Part shown: piece after piece, positions 39,954 to 41,678 of the stretch
Layout: each line of letters opens with the position of its first letter
Numbering within the stretch: position 1 is the stretch's first letter
DNA from: Gemmatimonadota bacterium
GTDB lineage: Bacteria > Gemmatimonadota > Gemmatimonadetes > Longimicrobiales > Gaopeijiaceae
Direction: 5' to 3'
NCBI GenBank assembly: GCA_007121555.1
Contig: SKKH01000062.1
Span: 1 to 41,678 of the forward strand
Length of the DNA: 41,678 bases
The notes under the pieces: generated by a model
Seen by the model: only the letters and a program-made list of their open reading frames with translations
Told to the model about the DNA's origin: nothing
Database searches by the model: none
Made by a program: the position numbers and the translations under genes

Positions 39954-41678
39954 TCACCGCCGAGTTCTTCCGGTGGCAGCTACGTGCCCGTCGCGCCGGG
40001 GATCGGCGGCGCCCAGCCAGCCCTCCCCGTCGTGCCAGAGCATCTGGACGCCTCCGAAGTGAAGGCTTCGGGGAGGGAAGACCCGTGGATCCCACCCTCG
40101 TTCCCTGACCCCCGCCAGCGTCTCACCGGGGATCCCCTGCTCGAATTCCAGGATCGGGGTGGTGAACTGGGGATTGATCCGGGGCATGGCCAGGGCGGCG
40201 GCCGGGTTCATCCCGTAGTCCAGGACGTAGACGATGGACTGGATCACCGCAGGAGGGATCCGGCCGCCACCGGGGGACCCCACCACCATCTCGGCGGCGC
40301 CGTTGCGGAGGAGGATGGTGGGGGTGGTGGTGGAGGCCGGAGCCCGGCCCGGGGCGATCCGGTTCGGCCCCTCGGTGGAGAAGATGAAGAGCCCCGAGTT
40401 CAGGAAGGTGCCCGCCGCCCAGGCCCCCGTGCCGAAGTAGACCCCCTGGGTGAAGGTCAGGGCGACAGCGTTGCCCCGGTCATCCACCACGGAGAGGTGG
40501 GTCGTCTCCCCGTCCTCCGACGGGTCCGAGCGGGTGGCCTCCGGTTCGGGTTCGCCCAGCGCAGGCCCTCCCGAGGGTCCTGACTCGAGATCATCCCCCC
40601 CAGGGCCGGACGGGCGAAGGATGGGGTCGGACGGTGGGAAGGGATCCAGCGGCGCACAGCCCGGGGGTGGAGCGGTCTCCTCCCAGGCCCAGGGGTTGGC
40701 GTCAGGGACCCGCGTGGGAAGACCGAAGCCCTCCGGGTCCACAAGCACCCCCCGCTCTCCCGCGAATCCGGCAGAGGTCAGGGCCCGGGCCGGAACCGCC
40801 GCCTGGTCCGGGTCGTCCAGAAAGCTTCGACGGTCCCATGCGGCCGTCCGGATCGCCGCGGCCAGGGTGTGCAGGGCCGCAGGTGAGTGGATGGGCAGCC
40901 CCAGCTCCGACAGTTCATACGGCCCCAGGAGATTCAGGGTCTGGATGATCTGCATGCCCGACTGGGGAGGGGGCGCGGACAGGACCTCCCGCCCTCGGTA
41001 GAGTCCGCAGACCGGCCGCCGCCACCGGGGGGTGAAGCCGGCCAGGTCGGCCTCGGTCATGGGATTGCCCCCGTCGGACAGAACCCGGATGATCTCCCTG
41101 GCCACCGGACCCCGATGGAAGCCGTCCCGACCCTCCTCCGCGATCCGCTCCATGGTCTCGGCCAACTCGGGCTGGACCAGCCGCTCACCCGCCCGGAGGG
41201 GACGGTGTTCGGGCCAGAAGATCTCCCTGGCCCTGTGGGACTGGCTGAGCTTCACCGAATCCCCCTCGATGGCCCGGGCCAGGAGGGGCGACACGGGGAA
41301 GCCCTCCCGGGCCTGCCTGATGGCCGGTTCCAGGACCTGGTTTGGATCCATGGTCCCGTGGCGTTCCAGCGCCTCCAGGAGCCCCGCCACGGTGCCGGGA
41401 ACCGCCACCCCCCGTGGCGTGTGGTTGGGGCCGTCGTAGTGGGGGAAGGTGGTGTCGGGGTCCGCCGGAGCCACCGCGTAGAAGTCCAGATACTCCGCAC
41501 GCCCCTCGTCGGCCAGCCAGATCAACATGCCGCCGCTTCCCCCGAGACCCGCCATCATGGGCTCCACCACGCCCACTGCAAAGGCCGTGGCCACCGCGGC
41601 GTCCACGGCGTTGCCGCCGTGCTCCAGGACCTGGACTCCGATCCGGGTGGCCAGGGGGTGGGCCGAGGCCACCATCCC
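39954..41678 (-). CDS. ggt: Gamma-glutamyltransferase (N-terminus beyond window)
   Basis: At least 574 residues are visible; the frame continues past the right edge, and the N-terminal export signal is not seen. The precursor has GMVASAHPLATRIGVQVLEHGGNAVDAAVATAFAVGVVEP (large subunit start), GLGGSGGMLI and PAPPPQSGMQ-type blocks. The small subunit begins at the catalytic Thr of ETTHLSVVDDRGNAVALTFT, where the precursor cuts itself. SPGGGRIPPAVIQSIVYVLDYGMNPAAALAMPRI closes the fold. Just before the cleavage site there is an unusually long Pro/Gly/Glu-rich insert (about 90 residues). The enzyme hydrolyses glutathione and gamma-glutamyl amides in the periplasm. Confidence 0.93.
   Translation of the reverse strand, partial: GMVASAHPLATRIGVQVLEHGGNAVDAAVATAFAVGVVEPMMAGLGGSGGMLIWLADEGRAEYLDFYAVAPADPDTTFPHYDGPNHTPRGVAVPGTVAGLLEALERHGTMDPNQVLEPAIRQAREGFPVSPLLARAIEGDSVKLSQSHRAREIFWPEHRPLRAGERLVQPELAETMERIAEEGRDGFHRGPVAREIIRVLSDGGNPMTEADLAGFTPRWRRPVCGLYRGREVLSAPPPQSGMQIIQTLNLLGPYELSELGLPIHSPAALHTLAAAIRTAAWDRRSFLDDPDQAAVPARALTSAGFAGERGVLVDPEGFGLPTRVPDANPWAWEETAPPPGCAPLDPFPPSDPILRPSGPGGDDLESGPSGGPALGEPEPEATRSDPSEDGETTHLSVVDDRGNAVALTFTQGVYFGTGAWAAGTFLNSGLFIFSTEGPNRIAPGRAPASTTTPTILLRNGAAEMVVGSPGGGRIPPAVIQSIVYVLDYGMNPAAALAMPRINPQFTTPILEFEQGIPGETLAGVRERGWDPRVFPPRSLHFGGVQMLWHDGEGWLGAADPRRDGHVAATGRTRR

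Noticed and set aside
1-41678. CRISPR arrays, insertion sequences, phage genes, attachment sites
   Set aside because: I looked for regularly spaced repeats, transposase motifs, integrases and terminal repeats and saw none; the only dispersed repeat is the 20-nt element reported above.

Overview
The window is about 68-70% GC (my estimate by eye) and densely coded, with genes on both strands. It looks like one chromosomal stretch of a free-living diderm heterotroph. Evidence for an outer membrane is a Kdo kinase, an RND efflux fragment, a small beta-barrel protein and several lipoproteins. The mix of secreted hydrolases (M14, M28, S9, penicillin acylase, class C serine hydrolase, gamma-glutamyltransferase) with two exported PQQ-type sugar dehydrogenases is typical of Gemmatimonadota. 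That assignment is inference; no rRNA or marker gene is present. I see no phage, IS element, CRISPR, rRNA or tRNA gene.

Layout. 1-154: 3' end of an RND transporter. 220-5327 (minus strand): PQQ sugar dehydrogenase, DUF1328 membrane peptide, penicillin acylase family enzyme, lipoprotein. 5748-9803: M14 carboxypeptidase, a strong bidirectional terminator, a FAS1 protein and an M28 peptidase. 9816-13183: second PQQ dehydrogenase, a stand-alone TssB-TssC-like (type VI sheath) fusion protein and a lipoprotein. 13459-15106: glycosyltransferase-like protein plus Kdo kinase, overlapping. 15126-21793: Na/Pi cotransporter, S9 peptidase, lipoprotein, UMF1-type MFS transporter. 21865-24266: thrB-thrC. 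24437-25707: SprT-like metalloprotease followed 8 bp later by a macrodomain protein. 25734-28400: PrmA-like methyltransferase, tandem universal stress protein, beta-barrel protein. 28583-31174: short asparaginase and two bacterial-PH membrane proteins in one overlapping operon. 31267-32115: aldo/keto reductase. 32281-35432: serB-, serA- and serC-like genes in one run, giving the whole phosphorylated serine pathway. 35558-39127: small membrane protein, lipoprotein, serine hydrolase, MenH-like hydrolase. 39206-41678: PIG-L deacetylase and gamma-glutamyltransferase, cut by the window edge.

The observations I rate highest are: (1) a 20-21 nt sequence (core CTTCAACAGCCTTC) present at five gene boundaries, always on the plus strand, and once also as the arm of a perfect 24-bp hairpin with a T tail that overlaps the serC stop codon; (2) the orphan, C-terminally short TssB-TssC fusion; (3) the SprT-macrodomain pair; (4) start/stop overlaps of the type TTGA/GTGA that use non-ATG starts; and (5) a shared TTGC-N-TATCTTT promoter-like layout ahead of two secreted hydrolase genes.
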